Assembly: GCA_009733575.1 (NCBI GenBank)
Contig: ML769430.1
Location: 124,001-188,000 of the forward strand
Direction of reading: 5' to 3'
DNA from: Gymnopus androsaceus JB14
Lineage: Eukaryota; Basidiomycota; Agaricomycetes; Agaricales; Omphalotaceae
Length of the DNA stretch: 64,000 nt
Every line of letters starts with the position of its first letter. Position 1 is the stretch's first letter. The notes beneath the pieces were generated by a model. It did no database searches. It was not told where the DNA came from and saw nothing but the letters and a program-made list of their open reading frames with translations. A program made the position numbers and the translations under genes. This document shows, in pieces, positions 23,030 to 35,823 of this stretch.

Positions 23030-24341
23030 TCAATCGTCCTCTTCTTCTTCCTCGTCTGCCTCGCCTTCTTTGCCACTACCGCCCTTCCATTCCCTCTCCC
23101 ACAGCGGTTGTGGATCTGAGGGTGTCCCGGAAGGATGGTTGGGAGCAAGTGAGGCTCGCGCGCGCTCTAAGCGAGAAAGAAGATCCTGACGGTCACTCAA
23201 GAGCTCCTTGATGTACTCGATAGCTGAAGGTGGTGTCAGACCTTATTTCAACCGACAAGATGGGCGACTTACTCTTTCCCAGCACAATATTTTCGCTTCT
23301 CGGTCCCGCTCGACCGTCGATTTTCTCCCCGGTACCATCATCAATTTTTGCTCGTCTACCTCTCTTTGGCTTCTTTCCATTTCCGTTGGTTCCATCTGCA
23401 GCCAACTGAGCCCCCTCCTCTAGTCGAATAGCCTCCCGAAGAGCAGGTACTGTTTCACACAGAGCCTCATACCCTCGACGAATATTAGCTCGTCGTTTTT
23501 GCTCTGACTGGATGTGGTTTGCCTTTTTCTGGGATGGAGAGAGAAGTGACGTTTTAGTTGGAAGTGATGAAGTAGCCGGCGGAGAAGGACGTGAACGTTT
23601 ATTAGATGGGAGATAGGACATGGAATCTAATCCGCGTTTGTTGGAGCCAGCTCCAGGCGACCCTGAATTTTGTAAGGATTCAGCTGAATTAGTGGGGGAA
23701 GGAAGAGTCGAGGTGCTCGAATTTCCGTGGCCACTAGAGCTCGCGAACGAGAATGAGGATGATGACGCCGGTGTGGGCGGAGATCCCATCGAACTGAAGG
23801 ACGACCGCATGTTCGATCCGGTACGCGGATCTTGACCAAGTGTATGTGAAGGGGTGATGGATATTGGCTGAGGCAGATGACCATGGTTCATCGAGTGTGA
23901 AGGAACAGAATGAGAATGAGTAAGAGGAGGATGTGGTGACTGGGAGCCTTGTTTAAGAAAAGGGAATGCTTCATTTTGTGAGCGCTGCTGATAGAGGTCT
24001 GGCTGCTGTCGATGATTCGGTAGTTCATAGCCATACTGTGATGACTGGTGGTTCATAAAGTTATAAGAATGCTGCTGCTGCTGCTGCTGATACTGATGCA
24101 TCACTGGAGCAGAATTCCAGGCGTCTGCGTCAAGAGACATTAAATCTTTGGTAGCTTTCGCTAAAGCTTCCCGGCCCTGTAAATGAGGAACATCTGGCAT
24201 ATTGTGGCCTTGGGCACCATTGTTATAAGCTGACCAATCTGCGTTGTGAACGTTTCGCATATCGTTCGATTCGTTATAGTCCATGGAAGATAGGAATGTC
24301 TGAAATGCTTGGGATTCTGAAGGAGTTAAAAGGTCAGACAT
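23030..24341 (-). CDS. bHLH transcription factor
   Basis: Nuclear DNA-binding regulator of 420 residues, encoded by two exons (23273-24341 and 23030-23223) around a 49-bp intron that lies inside the bHLH domain. The basic region and helix 1 read KKANHIQSEQKRRANIRRGY and YEALCETVPALREAI. A Lys/Arg-rich loop insert (KKPKRGRRAK) follows, then helix 2, SENIVLGKTIEYIKELLSDR. The NHIQSEQKRR basic region is of the Max-like/Ino type that binds E-boxes. The long N-terminal part is Ser/Pro/Gln-rich with a six-Gln run, typical of activation regions. The C-terminus is acidic (DEEEEDD). Confidence 0.9.
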
Positions 24342-27300
24342 GATTGATGATTGTTGGACGAGAATAGCCAGATCGGGCAGCGGGAATAAAGGACGATGAG
24401 AGGGAGAAAGAAATAAAAGAGGGGGTTGGTTCGAAAGATTTTGATGGTGAAAGCTCTGGTAAAATACAGTTGTGTTGCAACCCCGGATTCGGGCGCATGA
24501 TCACCCCGCATCCGTTTCCAACCGGTTGTTTTTCTCACAAACTTCCATCTTCTGACCATTCTTTCACTTGTCGGTTTCGGTTGTTATGTTCTTCTGTACC
24601 TCAAAACAACCCTCAGGTACTGAGCCCAATGCCTTTTGCTCTGCTGTCGTTTCTAGGTGCATAGGTGCAACCAAGTATACACTGACACTCCGGTTTGATG
24701 CCTTCCTGCCCAAACGTATACTCTTCACATGGCAACTAATAAACTAGCCGCTCGCGTGCACGGGCGTGGAAGCGCTGGCTATGCCTTTGATATATTACAG
24801 CTGCGGTATCTGTAAATCCTGAAGTACTAGTTGGCCAGTGTACAGACTCGCTCGTCGCGCTGGCTACAGTACAGTGGGGTTTCTTCTTCAACTTGTCTCT
24901 GCTCTAGTGGGTCTTTTTAATATCTGCAGCTAAGTTATAATTGAAACCTTCTTACGATTGGTGGATATGGAAATCTCTCCAAAAATCCCGATTTAGAACT
25001 TTGAGCGATTCTACTTGGGGACAGAACTACGTCACCTTGTTACTTTATTGAACTCACTGCTTGGCGAGGCTGCAGTACCAGTGACGGCGGGCACAAAGAA
25101 TAATCCGATCTAATGAATTCATCCTACGATAAGTACACACTGTCCGTGCGGACCGTGTATCCTTTACTCATTCAGTAAGACCAGTGGGTTGGTTTCGTGT
25201 CGCAAAGGAGCTTCGTTTTCGTTTGATGATCATTTGAGTGACTGACCTACCCATATGCATTCCTTGCCTTGCTGATGCTTGGGCGCCCTCTAGTCTATCT
25301 CCTACCTTGGTATAGCGCTGGGATGCAAGCGTTCCGACCGAGGGGAATACACAAATAAAGTTCGGACATTCCAACTCAGAGTCCAATTCGGATTGGATTG
25401 TATCGCAACGTTGACATTTCTCTCTCAGGACGAGGCCGGCTAGTGCTAGTCGCCATGCTACTCAAAACTATATGTATGGCGTGTCCTCTTTCCTAACTGA
25501 TTAGCTTTCCATACCTCGTATAGTTCGCAGATCAATCGTTTTCTCAATAAATAAACACTCTATGTCCTATGTCCGATGCCATTTTTCACTCATGAAAGCC
25601 ACATCTTCACGACGTGACGAGGATCCACATTTCTCTCATTTCCCCGAGTTGGGTTTCGTGGGGCGTGACGGCGTGGGTTTTCTTGGACGGATATCAACAA
25701 GAACCCTGTTCTACTCACTATTAGGTAGTCTTTCGAACTTGTACTCATTGGAGGACAATGATATCGGATATACTTTCATCTAGCGAATGTTCATCTCATG
25801 TACCCGAGGTCTTTGCGTCCAGGGCAACAAGGGAAAGTCCGAATCCTCATCTCAGAGTCGTTCTTCATTGTGCGTACATCGGCTGGGTTTATTGTCGCTA
25901 CTTTGTAGCCTACGAGATGGTGGACCCTCTTGCGGCTTCTCTACATACATTGCATCATGATATAGATTGAGTCGACAGGAATTCTAATATGCTTGGGTCT
26001 TCAACGGCGCCCTGATTATCTTTCCTTCCTTCCAGACCAAGAGTTTGAATCTAAGTTCACGAAGACGCTTTATCTTATGTCTGGCCATACATTCAGTGGT
26101 CAGTCCACTGCGTCGTTTCGTCTTGGCATGGCATCCTACAAAGTAATTACTTTCAATTGTTTACTTTCATTCTAATGCACTCTGGCTCTTATAATTACCT
26201 TTAAATGCTTGTCAATGCCTATAAGTATTCTCTATAATTTCCCGTGTAATCTGTCTGTAATTATACAATCGACAGCTCTAATAAATGTCTTTTCAGCACC
26301 GCACTTCGTGTATCCGCGATTCTTTCGCATTCTCAAACGATATACGTGTTTCCTTTAGTAGAATGCTTGTGCATAGACATCGGTGGGTTCTCAGTTCTGC
26401 AAAGTATCATATACAGCGTATACTTAGCTTGCCGAAAACGGCTTGAGCCTATAAGTAAATTGTCACTGCTCCCGCTTCCGGCTCGCATGCCAAAATTCAG
26501 ATTTTCGGTGTATCAATACATTCAGTTCACTCTTGGTTCGCTCAGTTGCATTAATCCTCAAAGGACATCGGCATCGAATTCCTAAATCAGGTCTCATCTA
26601 TGCGCCTAAAACACGAGGCCTAGGTCCATGATAGGAACTGAGATTGTTTGGCAGTGAGTTAGCAGTTGGCATTGGATTGATTTTGAAGGTACAAACCTGC
26701 TCTCGCATCTTCGCATTGAGGGGCGGTCCCTAGAGATCATGGGTATGTTATTCCTTCCATGGTGCTATGCGGAGGTTTGAAGTGAGTCCTAAGCGGTCCT
26801 CACATTAGAATGATGTGCTTACCATGGAAATACAATATAGTTTACCTCGTCAAAGGATCGAGTTCAAAAATACCAAGTAGATTAAAGTAGATTAAAGTAG
26901 GGAAAAATCAATGAAACACAGCCTCAGACATATTGCTGAGGCTTCCTTCGATATAAGCGGGGAAAGCAGTTGAGGAAGAAGATTGAACCGACAAAACTGC
27001 TGTATTGGTGTATATTCGTTTTGGTTCGCTCAACAACTCACTTAAAGCAGAAGACGGTGACCGTCGTCGAGGCTTACTGTAAAGAACTAGGTATGATCTT
27101 ACCTGATTTCGGGAACGTCGAATACTTACTCATACAAGTGGTTCAGAATGATACATTGCAAGCAATTCAGTATATGCATCTTGAGTAGACTGGGGAGTGG
27201 GGGAAACGTGCAGCTGTGTTAGGCGTGTGTTAGGCGTGTGTTAGGCGTGTTTTCAACGTGCTCGCTCCCGACTTTCTGGAAAACGGGTGTGCTACCTAGA

Positions 27301-27700
27301 TAATTCCATGGACGCGGTCTCTCATCCATGACCGATTATTACAGCACCCGGGTAAAAGGGGTAGCACGAAAACAACTGAAGCCACAAAGGACCGATCGGC
27401 GGATTATTGGAGAAAATTCTTCGACATACCTGGGCTTGAGGATGTGTGGAGCTGATACTCTAATAGATAGATTAAAAGTTGGAGAAAAAAGCTGTTCAAG
27501 CTCTTGAATCTTCGCGATCGTCCGTCCGAATCACATCATAATCATGAATCGGATACCCGAACATCTTGCTCCCCTGTCGAATATTCAGCAAAATAAACTG
27601 ACCAGTGAGAGCGAAAGAGAAAGGGAATATTTGGCGCCCGTCTGTGTCGCGGCCCGCAACTGGCTACTAGCGTCTATTTGTCTCTTGCGCATACCACGAA
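24342..27700. other. Long intergenic region with possible gene relic
   Basis: 24,342-25,500 is upstream sequence of the bHLH gene. From about 25,600 to 26,150 several short forward frames have coding-like composition (GFLGRISTRTLFYSLLGSL; FTKTLYLMSGHTFSGQSTA) but are separated by stops and do not splice together. This may be a decayed gene I cannot name. 27,190-27,250 contains three tandem GTGTTAGGC units. The rest shows nothing. Confidence 0.3.
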
Positions 27701-28955
27701 ATGGCCGATTCAAAACGCAAATCGCAAAATTCCGATAAAAGAAGGAAGAGAAGATATCTCTCGGTAAGTCTGTTCCGTCTTCTGCAAGATTTTCACTACG
27801 ATGCTGAAGGTTTAAAAGGACGGAATGTCGAGCAAAAAACATGTTGAGGGACCTGGAGTTTGGGTAAGCTGTGAGTACACTGATCTTAAACGATGGCTGC
27901 ATCGCTGACTTGACTTTTTAACTAGGTGTCAAAGGAAAGGAAAAACAAACAGTCGGCGAGCTGTATGATCTTTTTGATTCGGTAATGGGGTGGAAATGCT
28001 GGAAAATAGGTTCTTTATTGATCAGGCCATAGGTTGCTGCAGATCTATGGCCGATAGACACACCAGGTCTGTCGGACAACTCTGAGGATGAGGATGGAGG
28101 AGAGCTCTCCATTGAAGATCAAATCAACTCTGAAGTTACCGCGTTTAAACGTCCCAGGTCAGAACAGAGATTTGGTGAGTAAAATAAGGAATGGGCACAG
28201 TGATTCCTCTCCTAAATCTGATTTTTTTTCCAAAACAGCCAGCTGTCAAACAAGTACACCATGCGGTATGCAGCTCCACTTCCTAGTTCTAAGTACCAAA
28301 CTTACATGCGTAGTGGTGTTTATATCTTGCAAGTCTCCCGTTGATCCCGTCCAACTAGTGGAAACGCACATTCGTAACGTCAAGGCTACCGGTGTAACAC
28401 GGACGCGGTAAAGCCTTTAGCAGGGCATGAGTCCTAATTTTAAGGGTGACCGTTGATTTCAGGTATACACATCGATTTGTCCCGGTCTCTGCGACATGCT
28501 ATGCCAGTTTAGCTGATATACAAGCATTGTGCAAAACGATTCTGGAACGTTGCCTTTCCCAGGATTCTGAAGAGTCTTCACATACCGTAAGTCGCAATGC
28601 GTTCTCAACGAATTGTAATGCCTCAAGCTTCTTCCTTACTTCTAGTACAAGATTGAACTACGGATGCGGAATCACACTACTTTAGCTAGACTCGCGGTCA
28701 TACAGGCTATTGCAGAATGCGTTCCGGACAGGTATAAGGTTGACCTGTCGGATCCAGATATGTTTATTTTAGTTGAAATGTTCAAAGTGAGTTCTTTGCA
28801 TTGGTACCAAGGGAACATATGTAATGTGCTTTCAGAGTGTTTGCGGAATGTCTATCACCAAAGACTATTATACATTGCACAAATACAATGTCGTGGAACT
28901 TGCTAACGACAATGCTAAAGCGGTCCAGGAGGAGAGCCGAGTCCCGCAGACCTGA
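27701..28955 (+). CDS. TAN1: TAN1 / THUMPD1-like tRNA acetylation cofactor
   Basis: THUMP-domain tRNA-binding protein that works with the Kre33/NAT10 acetyltransferase to make N4-acetylcytidine in tRNA-Leu and tRNA-Ser. Nine exons (27701-27763, 27819-27870, 27926-27981, 28033-28174, 28239-28265, 28314-28407, 28463-28586, 28646-28786 and 28836-28955) close perfectly to 272 residues. A Lys/Arg-rich start (KRKSQNSDKRRKRRYLS) is followed by EGPGVWVSCVKGKE and the THUMP core, including RYTHRFVPVSATCYA and RNHTTLARLAVIQAIA, then DYYTLHKYNVVELAN. All splice sites are GT-AG. It converges with the TEA-factor gene, with only about 130 bp between stops. Confidence 0.92.
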
Positions 28956-29083
28956 CAATAGATGGTTACACTGTGTAGGATTGCCCCAACCAAAATGTAC
29001 ATGCAAATTAAACGAGATCATTACATACAGTAGGCAGACCCAAAAAGATAGTTATGTCCAAAGCAACAGCCCACGAATACAAA

Positions 29084-30680
29084 TCAGCAATACGACAAAC
29101 TAGTAGACAAGGCCTGTGGGGCATACTTGGGTCCATTTACCCAGGAATCTGTCGGACAAGTCAGCCCTCTGCCATTTCGAGATATCGTTGGTATCTCGTA
29201 TCGAGGGGTCAAGTCGGAGTTCATGGTGTTGAGTTGCGAGTAAGAGCCGAACGAGCTTGACCAGTCGATGTCGCCGGAGTTCATAACCCCCGTATTCCAG
29301 TTGCGTTCCGGAATAGAGGCCAAAGGTTGGTCATTCATCTAAGAATGAAAGATCAGAGCGGAAATTACTGATAGCGAGACAAAAAAAACTAACGAAGGAA
29401 AATCCACTCATCGTGTAGGCTGGTACCGCGGGTAGCAACTCGGTACTCGATTCTGGATATGTGAAATTATAGACGACAGAAATATGTGCGTGGTCGTTCG
29501 AATCACTTGAAGCTATCGGGGAAGCAATATACAAAGTCTGGACAATAGTAAAACGAGTAGGTGCTTTCCCAAGATTAGATGCAAGACATAAAAATTGATC
29601 TCATTAAATCGCAACTCACTGGTACTTTCACAGAGTGACTGCCAGAGGCTAGGAACCAAAGAAACGCCGTACAGGCTTCCAGAGCTTCTTGTACGAGGGT
29701 ACTCCGTCAAAACGGCAGATTCGGTGTGTATGGGTAGTCCAGTGTTATCGGCAAACACGGAGAAAGAACAACGACGCTCGAGAGAATAAGGTGAAGCGAA
29801 GGTAACCGTTGGCTCTAGATTCGATAACAATCCGGCGTTCATGGAATCAAAGCACGAGAGTGGCGGGTTAATGCCCGAAGTTGGTGCAAGATGGATGACC
29901 AGGGGCATGACCTTCTCGGTTGTTTACAATGTTGATGACTGGTGGTAGAGAAGACCACGATAGTCGCTCCAAGACAATGTTCACCCAGACGGGTTTTCCA
30001 TCAGAAAAACTGCCTTGAGACAGTCGCATTTCCGGAGCAGGAGATGGGGAACCGCTGTACGTGGATCCACCTGAATCTCCGTCATTCTCAACATTGCGGC
30101 GAGAAATTAATTGCATGACTGCAACCATAAGTTTAGAACTTTCATTCATAATCAAAGATAACGACACAAACTTTTATCGCTCTTGCAGGTATCTCGTAGC
30201 TGCTGGAGACGACTACCAACTTGTTTTGGAGTCCTTCGCTTTCCAGCAGTTTCGAATATGTAGTCCGAAATGAAACGGTTTCTCATGCTGAAACGACCCA
30301 AAGTCTTGCTTGATCGCGAATCGTCGGGTCTGTACTTCTCCAGCGCTATTGAAAATCAGCAACTCGTCATGGTATGAGGAGGAAGATGGAGGTTTACCTT
30401 CGATTAGAGCGGCCTCCCTGTTTCATAAAAAATTAGGAACATAGATAATGCCATGAAGATGGTAGACATACAGATGAGGGGGCCAAACCGCTTCGCCTCT
30501 ACCCTTTAACGTTTTCCAACTTCGTCGTCCGGTCGCTACAATTTGAGCGGCATCGCGCGTCTTCTCCTCCACCGAAGGAGTGTATGACAGATCTTCGACA
30601 GTGGACATGGAGACATAACCAGTATGCGGCTTCTTAGATGAGTTGGTCTTGCGAGAGCTGTGGTCAGAGTAAGGAGCCAT
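29084..30680 (-). CDS. TEA/ATTS-domain transcription factor (stand-alone copy)
   Basis: DNA-binding regulator of the TEAD/AbaA/Tec1 class. Exon 1 (30472-30680) begins MAPYSDHSSRK and ends at WPPHL. A 20-nt exon (30398-30417) and then 30172-30345 complete the TEA domain, with LGRFSMRNRFISDYIFETAG and KRRTPKQVGSRLQQLRDTC. Exon 29620-30118 encodes a Ser/Pro-rich start and a conserved-looking block (KPVWVNIVLERLSWSS, ERRCSFSVFADNTG). Later exons end at a stop at 29084. Compared with its paralogue at 59 kb it has one extra base in AACAACCGAG (about 29,917), and the following exon junction does not close cleanly, so the C-terminal half may be disrupted. This is the intact parent of the domain fused to the kinase at 60 kb. 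Confidence 0.78.
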
Positions 30681-31537
30681 CGTATGAACAAGGGGGTTAG
30701 TGCACGGTGCAGGGAAGCAGGGTCCCCTGTTTTAGAGTTTTATAACCGTCAGGGAGATTCAATCGATTTAGCCCAAATCCAGAATCCATATGTGCTTTGT
30801 CACGAGGAATCACAGATCCGCAGACTATCGAAAAATTTCAGTACATAATACTAGGAAGAAAAGGGAAACATAACGTTCAAACTGATGCAGATGATTGCCT
30901 GGCACAAGAGAAGCCCATTTCGTTACGCCTGTTTAAGTTTGAAGTGTCCAACAAGGAATTTGTTAAGCCCTTTACTATATTGGATGACTGCCCTTTATTC
31001 AGCACAATTCAGCGAGTGGCGTCCTCGAAGTATTATCCATTGCAACAGGGCTCAGAGTACCTCTGAATACTACAATCAGCACTCCAATTCCAGAAACCAG
31101 GGATAGCGAAACTCAGATTCCAGTGTTCAAAAAGAGGTAAAATCCACCATTTAATATAACTTTTTGATCGGTTTCTTTGATAGTATGGCATTGGTTAGAG
31201 CTGAGTTGTTACTTCCAGTTCTGGATGAGCCTCGGACGAAGATTTCTGAAGCGTTTGTGATATAGTATGATTATTTCAGTCCCCTATCAGCATTCGTTGC
31301 GTCAACGTCCCTTGAGATATGTCGTAGCAAGCCTGAATAAGTATGTAGTTCAGCACGGGAGCTTTCTAAGTATTTAACTCACGGTGAAGATTCACAGTAT
31401 CATTCAATGTAGCCGCGAATAAAATGAACCGAATTGGATCGTCTAAACGACGCGACGTGAACCAAGCGGTGGTTCAAAAAAGACATTGATTAACACGCCA
31501 CCGGATCTGTTATGGCCCGGGAGCTGACATCAGCCCT
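30681..31537. other. Intergenic region
   Basis: Upstream region of the TEA-factor gene. A plus frame at 30,797-31,066 has mildly coding-like composition but no family and no splice partner. No gene is supported. Confidence 0.3.
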
Positions 31538-32640
31538 ATGCTAACCTCCTCCACCTTGAGCCTTAATCTTTTACAAAAATGCAGAGCCTTTTCTGTCTCA
31601 GCCCGATGGTTGGATCACTATAAGACCTTGGGAGTTGGTCCACAGGCAAGCAAGGCGCAAATCAAAGTAGGATATAAATTCCGAGATGAAAAGATATTCA
31701 GGTCGCTTATCACGACATTCTAGTCTCATTTTTACCAGGTACCTTGATTCAGGAGACATTCTACATCTTCTCTCTTGATTGAACGCTTTTCAGTTGAGCA
31801 AGAAACACCATCCTGATGTTTCAAAGGACCCAAAGTCAAAGGAGATATTCGCTGCAATGAGCGCAGCCTATTCGGTACTAAATGATGACCGTGAACGGTA
31901 CGCATCCGGTACTATACGACTTGCCTGGACTTTATGACAAAACTTCTTGCTTACTAGCCGCGCGTATGACAAAAAGATACGACAGGAGCATAGGCCTTCT
32001 TCGCCCCACAATCATGCAAATGCTCATCCAGCCGCAAATCACAATGGGGAATGGTCCAGACGACGTCCCGGTGCTACGTACGCCTGGGCACGCAGACAGC
32101 CTCCTCCGCCCCCTAGGCATACTTCAAGCCCGAACACGGCGAGACCGTCTGGTCACAGTTCCACACAGAAGGATCCCAGTGGATATGCTAGTGCGTCTGC
32201 CACGCATGCAAATGTAGCGACGGATGGAGGCAAGAGCCTGTTTCGAAGACGAACAGAAGCGCTTCATAGGGAACGAGAGAAGATAGAAGCAGTCTCTAGC
32301 ACATTAAGAGCTTTACAGGTTTTCCTGGCTCTGGTTCTCATTTCGGTTTTTGCTGCACCATCTATGGGTGTGACTCGGTACGTGGCTTGCTTATTGAAAG
32401 CGTTTCTGACTCTGACTGGTGCGGTAGAACGACTTATTTACCTTCAGGGCAACTGAACCAACGGCGGTCAGACGAGGAATCCACTACAGATACAAAAGAA
32501 GATTCAGATCCAACTTTTCATACAGCTTTCAAACCAGACTGAACAAGAAAGCTCTTCCAATATTAATGTTCCATCTATTACACCTGATCCTCTCATTGAT
32601 GCTTTTCATATTATACCTCGAATCCGCATGGTCACAGTGA
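31538..32640 (+). CDS. Mitochondrial-type J-domain (DnaJ) protein
   Basis: Hsp70 co-chaperone. Five exons (31538-31666, the 15-nt exon 31724-31738, 31794-31897, 31958-32377 and 32448-32640) close to 286 residues. An N-terminal Ser/Arg-rich leader ([18 protein letters not shown]) resembles a mitochondrial presequence. The J domain follows directly: [21 protein letters not shown] from the microexon, [11 protein letters not shown] with the catalytic HPD, then [21 protein letters not shown] hydrophobic stretch ([20 protein letters not shown]) suggests a membrane anchor. The last exon, with a second hydrophobic segment, is the least certain part. The client is unknown. Confidence 0.83.
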
Positions 32641-33978
32641 AATCGAGTCTTCTGGAGCTACAGTCTCAGCACCTTACCTGTGCGGCGATATCGTAGTATC
32701 TGAGTACAACAGAACGCCAAACTTGGGGCGCGAAGCTTCTATGACCGTTATGTGAAGCCAGAAAGCTGTTGAATAGTTGGTAACTCGTCGGTTGTCAAAA
32801 TAGAAGCGCGTTGAGTTAGACGCTTCAATCTGAATATGGAGACAAGACTGTAGAATAAGCATTCGACCATATCGCGCGAATCATGGACACGGCATAGGAT
32901 AAACAGTATCTGCATTGGAAACGAGTTTCATTATTAGCCTCCACTGTATTAGAACCATATGACGGTAAAGTTTGTGGTCGCCAGAGCTCCGGTCATAATC
33001 TATCCCGCGAACAAAAGCGACGTAGATAGGCTTATTCCAGAGGTGCGCGCGAAAAAGGAAATGCATTAACCAACAAATCTGACAGTGGAGGAAGCACCAA
33101 TGTTTGAATGATTGCAACCGAGAGACCTACGTAGATTGGGATACAGTATTGCAGTGTAAAGACTAAAGCTATATGAGAACCAACTCACACATTTGTCTAT
33201 GGCCTTCTCAGAAAGATCACCAAAAGTACATATGGAAACTCAGAGGAAACTATACCTTTGGAAGTATCAATTTACGAGCTTTCTCCGTCTGGGCGCCACT
33301 GAGAGTGTCGATTTCAACTCCGATTCTTCCTCGCAAGCGATCGTATTTAGTCGGTTTTCTATCCTCGAAGCTGTTGCTAAGTGGAAGTGACAGAATTGTC
33401 GATTGCCTGACCCTGACCAGGAAAAGTCACCCTCAAAATACAGCCTAATTCAAATCCACGTACGGAGAAAGTTGAAGGACTGTCGAGCGAGCTCACCTTT
33501 CACATAAACCTTTGGATGCAAGCGAGTAAGCTTGGTACGTCTAGCTTGAGGTCTTTGAGTGGAGTTTGGAGTTTAGGTTGTCTCCCGCGTGCAAGTGGAA
33601 ACGCGACAGAAAGTCTAATAAGGTTTGCGGTTTCCAAGAAGAATGCCTGTTGACCGAGGAAGACACATACTGGTTAGGGATTCAAGTTGGAACGACTCAT
33701 TTCCCTCTGCAATTTGTTGCCAGAACCTATAGATGAAGGGCAAACAGCCACGTACGGTGAATAGCGGGAAATTAAGATACTCGGAGCTTTCTCTTGTTGT
33801 AGGCTTCGGTAATTCACAATCGCAATCGGCTGTCTCCAAAATCGGCTGTCTCCAATTCCAGGAGTTAGCGGTGAGTGTCTCAGCTGAAGATTCCAATAAG
33901 GTGGGAAAAGAAAACGCGTGAGGTCACAACAAGTCACGCGCATCGTCTTCTTCTCTACGTTGATCTTCATTTGCCACA
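32641..33978. other. Unassigned region, possible minus-strand gene
   Basis: On the minus strand, several stop-free segments look coding (for example about 33,290-33,400, PTKYDRLRGRIGVEI or an overlapping frame, and about 33,690-33,780, LNFPLFTVRGCLPFIYRFWQ). I could not decide frames or assemble a chain, and no family is recognised. If a gene exists it is divergent from RFC3. A 16-bp unit (AATCGGCTGTCTCCAA) is tandemly repeated at about 33,825. Confidence 0.3.
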
Positions 33979-35598
33979 ATGTCTCTTTGGGTTGATCAAG
34001 TCTGTCCTTTTCTTCTTCTAAATTTTCTCTTAGCCTGAATACTGTTACAGTATCGTCCTCGCTCATTAGAAGATCTTCATTATCACCTTGAACTTTCCAA
34101 CCGACTAAAGTCACTGGCAAGTTCATTTTGGTAGCGCCGCGACACAGATTCGGTATTCAGATCAGCATGTTTTAGGCTTCTTCTGGTGACTTTCCGCATA
34201 TGCTATTCTATGGTCCTTCTGGAGCAGGAAAAAAGACGCGCATTACTTGTACATTGAGGCAGTTGTTTGGAGCTGGGGTAGAAAAGGTGTGTCGCTTGTA
34301 GTTTGTTCAAAACCCATCTTACTTAGAACATTCTCCATATTGTAGCTCAAAATCGACCAGAGAGTTTTTCTTTCTCCCTCAAAAAGGAAGATCGAAGTGA
34401 ACATTGTGCAGAGCAATTTTCATATCGAAATTACGCCTAGGTTCAAGCGACAAATCCTAGTAAATCCTTCCATTCTAATATCTCTTCTAGTGAGGCCGGA
34501 AACTATGACCGTGTGGTTATACAAGAACTTTTGAAGGAGATTGCGCAAACGCAACAGGTCGATTTGAATGCAAAGCAAAGATTCAAAGGTGTGCTTCCTG
34601 TCTCGTAAATTTTCAAGCCGATTGGCTGAATAGGAAATTAGTGGTGATTATTAACGAAGCCGACTCTTTATCAAGAGATGCACAAGCGGCTCTTCGTCGG
34701 ACAATGGAAAAATACATGTCAAATATGCGTATCATCCTCTGCGCCAATAGCACAAGTCGATTGATTGCCCCAATCAAGAGTCGATGTCTTCTCATGCGTG
34801 TTGCTGCTCCTAATGCAGAAGATGTAGGCCTAGTGTTGTCTGGAGTGGGCCCCGCTCTGATGATTCCGTATGATAGATGCAAGCGGTTATGCAACATGTG
34901 TCAAAGCGTGCTGGATTTGACCTACCTCCAGACGTCGCCGGGAAGATTATTGATGACTCTGGTGGAAATCTCCGCAAGGCTATATTATGCCTTGAAGCCC
35001 TCAAAATGCAGTCGTGAGTCACCTTCGCAAGATAAATGTTTGCAATCAGTGTTGTTGACCAGTTGTATCAGACCGGACCTGTCGGGCGCGCTCACGATTG
35101 CGAAGCCCGACTGGGAGACCTATTGTCACAAAGTGGCGGATCTTATCATCAGCCAACAGTCCCCCGCTCGTGTAATGGAAGTTAGGCAAAAATTCTATGA
35201 ACTCTTGAGCCATTGTATACCCCCGACGATCATTCTAAAGGTAAGACTTAAAGCGTCAATTTTCTCTGACTCTTCATTGATATCGAATCAGACGGTAGCA
35301 GACCGAGTTGTGGAGAGAGTCGATGAAGCCATCAAAGCGGACGTTATGCATTGGGCTGCTGTATACGTGAGCAACATTCATACCCTTTATCGACCTTGTG
35401 TTTACACTATCTGCTTGTAGGAGGTGCGGATGCGCACTGGCTCCAAAAAGATTTACCATCTGGAAGCTTGGGTCGTGAAGGTCATGAGCCTGTACAAGGT
35501 AATCACCGCGTTTATTATTTATGGCCATGGTTACTGACCATGTGCTTCTACAACAGCACTTCTTATTCGACATGGATTTGACTGGGTTCGATGACTGA
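33979..35598 (+). CDS. RFC3: Replication factor C subunit (human RFC3 / yeast Rfc5 type)
   Basis: AAA+ subunit of the clamp loader that opens PCNA at primer-template junctions. Eleven exons (33979-33999, 34051-34116, 34176-34286, 34346-34440, 34491-34588, 34642-34823, 34877-35013, 35072-35240, 35292-35366, 35421-35498 and 35557-35598) close exactly to 357 residues, the family length. Motifs: MSLWVDQYRPRSL, Walker A GPSGAGKKT, degenerate Walker B INEADSL, sensor region NSTSRLIAPIKSRC, and C-terminal QQSPARVMEVRQKFYELLSH. Intron 2 (34117-34175) has a GC donor (GCAAGT). A large minus-strand open frame over the first exons is only a shadow. Confidence 0.95.
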
Positions 35599-35823
35599 AA
35601 TGTCGGAGTAGTGTTGTTGATGGTTGATGCCGTTTAACTCGTCTGTTTAACTATTCCTTTTTCATCTGTAATTTATACCGTCTATCAATGTATACTTGGA
35701 GGAGTTAGTACCCGGCGGCTTCTGTCGTCGATAAATTAAACAAGCACGTTTAACCAGCGTTGTGCGCACCGAACAACGTGTTAGACTGGAGGCGCATGTA
35801 ACCGAAAAGAGAACAAGGTGAAA

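Noticed and set aside
27544..27738. 64-codon plus frame upstream of TAN1
   Set aside because: It overlaps the TAN1 start in another frame; the TAN1 exon chain is complete without it.
33674..34126. 150-codon minus-strand frame
   Set aside because: It overlaps RFC3 exons 1-2 on the opposite strand; RFC3 closes perfectly across 11 exons, so this is a shadow.
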